From Alphaproteobacteria bacterium (lineage in GTDB: Bacteria; Pseudomonadota; Alphaproteobacteria; Sphingomonadales; Sphingomonadaceae), in NCBI GenBank assembly GCA_018970965.1, contig JAGWVG010000107.1:1-6166 (forward strand): a stretch of DNA of 6,166 bases, read 5' to 3'. Shown here one piece after another: positions 4,293 through 6,166 of the stretch. Positions within the stretch are counted from its first letter, which is position 1. Every line of letters starts with the position of its first letter. Under the pieces are notes generated by a model that saw only the letters and a program-made list of their open reading frames with translations, had not been told where the DNA came from and ran no database searches. Made by a program: the position numbers and the translations under genes.

Positions 4293-6166
4293 TTAGATAT
4301 CCATCACCAACTGCGCGATGTAGGTGCGGCCATTGGAATAAGTAAAGCCACCGCTGGACGAAACTTGCCATCCATAATCATTGAACAAATTCTGCGCTTG
4401 CGTACGAAACAGCACGGGATGCCCATCCACTTGGAAACGGTAGCGCGCGCCCAGATTGACATTCTGCCGCGGCGGGGCCGAAAGCGTATTCTTCGCATTG
4501 GCAACCCGTGAGGAAAAAGCCTCAAATGCGACATCTACTGACCAGGGGCTTGTACCACCTTTGAACCGCCAATCGACATTGGCAATGCCGCGCTTGCGCG
4601 CCACACCCACAGGACGCGTGCCAATAAGGCCCGAATTGACGGCCTCACCCGAGATTGTTGGGTCCAGCAACAAGGCCCCTGCCACAATCGATAATCCGGG
4701 ACGAATGCCGCCCGCCAGTGAGACTTCTAAACCACGATTATCGACTTGCCCCAATTGGCGATAGCGCAAGGCGGGGTCGAGATTGAAATAAGGCTTTTGG
4801 ACGCTAAAAATGCCTGCCACCAACGCAATTTTAGGCGTGATTGCGTAACGGAGGCCCAAGTCCATCTGCCGCGTACGAATGGCAGGCGGAGCTTCAGAGC
4901 GGTTGGTTGCGATATCTGGCGCGACCAGCGCTTCTTCAAGCCCCTGCACATAGCCACCATAGGCTGTTACCTTGGGCAACAGTGCAAGCGTGCCAGATGC
5001 GGTAAACAAAATTGGCGTGTCTTTGGTCAGTACCGAGGGCAGCGACGTATTCGCAAAGTTAATCTGCTTACTATACTGCGCACGCGATACTGAAAGATCG
5101 AGCGAGCCATGGTTCAGCCATTTGAAACCATACGCCAGGCCAAAGCTCATCTGCCGCACATGATCTTTGTCTTTCACCTGCGGCAAAAGCGTGGGTTCGG
5201 GACGAAAATCTGGCAGCAGGGCAGAACTTGGGCCAAGATCAAGCCGCTGCGTGCCGCCAAATAGCCGGTCTTTCACACGGCCCCGCGCGCTGATCACCAG
5301 CCGGTGCTGCATGCTCCCCATTTGCCAGATGCGGGTCAACCGCCCCTCGCCCGAAACGCTATTTGTTTCACTGCCCGGATCATAAATGACAACCCGGTTG
5401 GTCGCCGCACCATCTGCTGTCACGCCAACGAGATAGTCAGCAAAATTGGTGCGATTGCGGATACCAAATTTGAAGAGGCCAGCTTCCGCCAACCAACTAC
5501 CAAATGGCAGTTTGGCGATCATCCCGCCGCTTACCGTGCGCGAATTTTTGTCAGTCCATTCCTGCCCCAAAAAAACGCCGCGCGGCACAGGGGGAGGCAG
5601 CAGACCTGCAGCGGGATAAAGCGTTACATGCGCTTCATCATCGGCATTGGTGAACAGCCCGGCAAAAGCCGCGATCAATGCACCTTGATATGGCCGCCAA
5701 GCCAATGTTGCCCCTGTGGAGCGGTAGCTATTGGAACCACCTTCCGGGCGTGTTTGCTCTCGAAAACTCACGCCGAAGGCCAGCCCCAAGGCTTTACCCG
5801 AAAGTGGCACCTTGGCCTCAATGCTGCCAGCCGCACCGCCATAAGGCCCACGCTCAATCATTGAGCTGCCTTCAAATTTCCCCCGATAAAGGGTCAAATT
5901 ATAGTCGACGATCCCCGTCGGCGCTGGGAAGGAAAAGCCTTGTGCCGCAACACCAACGCGCACCGTAGATCCTTCCACCAACCGGGTCGGCACGCGCTCA
6001 ATATGGTCAAAATAAAGGCCTTCAATGCGCACATTGCCGGCATCAATCGGGTTAAAACCCCGAATATCATCGGTGCTGTACAGGCCAATCTTCTCGCTGC
6101 CGATGGTTTTCCCAAAGGCATCGGCAGATTGCGTCACCAGATTTTCGGCGGTGCGCTGCGCCAGCG
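4293..6166 (-). CDS. TonB-dependent outer-membrane receptor, 5' end outside window
   Basis: A paralogue of the receptor at 2281-4218, in the same orientation. The reading frame stays open to the window edge and reads L-AQRTAENLVTQSADAFG, which lines up with FAQRTNDNAVKKAEDAFG of the paralogue just after its signal-peptide cleavage site. The true start and about 20 signal-peptide residues therefore lie beyond base 6166, and the in-frame GTG at 6137 is not the start. From the Gln codon at 6156-6158 to the end there are 621 residues, the same mature length as the paralogue. Seen: short plug IGLYSTDDIRGFNPIDAGNV then RIEGLYFDH; GFSFPAPTGIVDYNL; barrel segments RHRLVISARGR-like (MQHRLVISARGR), EAPPAIRTRQMDLGLRY, VQKPYFNLD, YRQLGQVDNRGLEVSLAG; and NLFNDYGW near the C-terminus, ending MDI. 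The ligand is unknown. No frameshift or stop interrupts it. Confidence 0.92.
   Translation of the reverse strand, partial: LAQRTAENLVTQSADAFGKTIGSEKIGLYSTDDIRGFNPIDAGNVRIEGLYFDHIERVPTRLVEGSTVRVGVAAQGFSFPAPTGIVDYNLTLYRGKFEGSSMIERGPYGGAAGSIEAKVPLSGKALGLAFGVSFREQTRPEGGSNSYRSTGATLAWRPYQGALIAAFAGLFTNADDEAHVTLYPAAGLLPPPVPRGVFLGQEWTDKNSRTVSGGMIAKLPFGSWLAEAGLFKFGIRNRTNFADYLVGVTADGAATNRVVIYDPGSETNSVSGEGRLTRIWQMGSMQHRLVISARGRVKDRLFGGTQRLDLGPSSALLPDFRPEPTLLPQVKDKDHVRQMSFGLAYGFKWLNHGSLDLSVSRAQYSKQINFANTSLPSVLTKDTPILFTASGTLALLPKVTAYGGYVQGLEEALVAPDIATNRSEAPPAIRTRQMDLGLRYAITPKIALVAGIFSVQKPYFNLDPALRYRQLGQVDNRGLEVSLAGGIRPGLSIVAGALLLDPTISGEAVNSGLIGTRPVGVARKRGIANVDWRFKGGTSPWSVDVAFEAFSSRVANAKNTLSAPPRQNVNLGARYRFQVDGHPVLFRTQAQNLFNDYGWQVSSSGGFTYSNGRTYIAQLVMDI

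Overview
The window looks like alphaproteobacterial chromosome, most likely Sphingomonadales. The grounds are the protein styles (a TspO / UbiK-type / YbjN / ProC run and sphingomonad-like TonB-dependent receptors), the compact one-strand layout and a moderate GC content judged by eye. The family assignments rest on recognised motifs; no database was searched.

All six supported genes lie on the minus strand, so transcription runs from base 6166 towards base 1. In that order they are: a TonB-dependent outer-membrane receptor whose signal peptide is cut off by the window edge (4293 to beyond 6166); a paralogous complete receptor (2281-4218); a TspO/MBR membrane protein (1688-2242); a small UbiK/YqiC (BMFP) protein (1409-1657); a YbjN-domain protein (808-1320); and pyrroline-5-carboxylate reductase ProC (11-808). 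The gaps are 74, 38, 30 and 88 bases, then a one-base stop/start overlap. No hairpin followed by a clear U-run was seen in any gap, so one long transcript or a series of overlapping transcripts is plausible. No intergenic stretch reaches 300 bases.

The window has two halves. The upstream half is a diverged tandem pair of receptors, presumably for import of one or two scarce ligands. Their predicted mature lengths are identical (621 residues), and their plugs are short, with no visible TonB box. The downstream half is a housekeeping-like cluster: TspO (tetrapyrrole-binding, inner membrane), a ubiquinone-biosynthesis accessory factor, a YbjN-fold protein and the last enzyme of proline synthesis. 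Nothing in the sequence proves that the two halves work together, although a TspO gene 38 bases behind the receptors invites the question of a porphyrin or haem-type ligand.

The most interesting non-coding signal is the 74-base leader between the receptors. It can fold a 9-bp stem that buries the Shine-Dalgarno sequence of the second receptor, and an upstream stem competes for three of the same bases. A second strong stem-loop lies just ahead of the YbjN gene, where no good ribosome-binding site is visible. I see no RNA genes, CRISPR arrays, insertion sequences or phage genes. I do not find clear evidence of a wholly new system.
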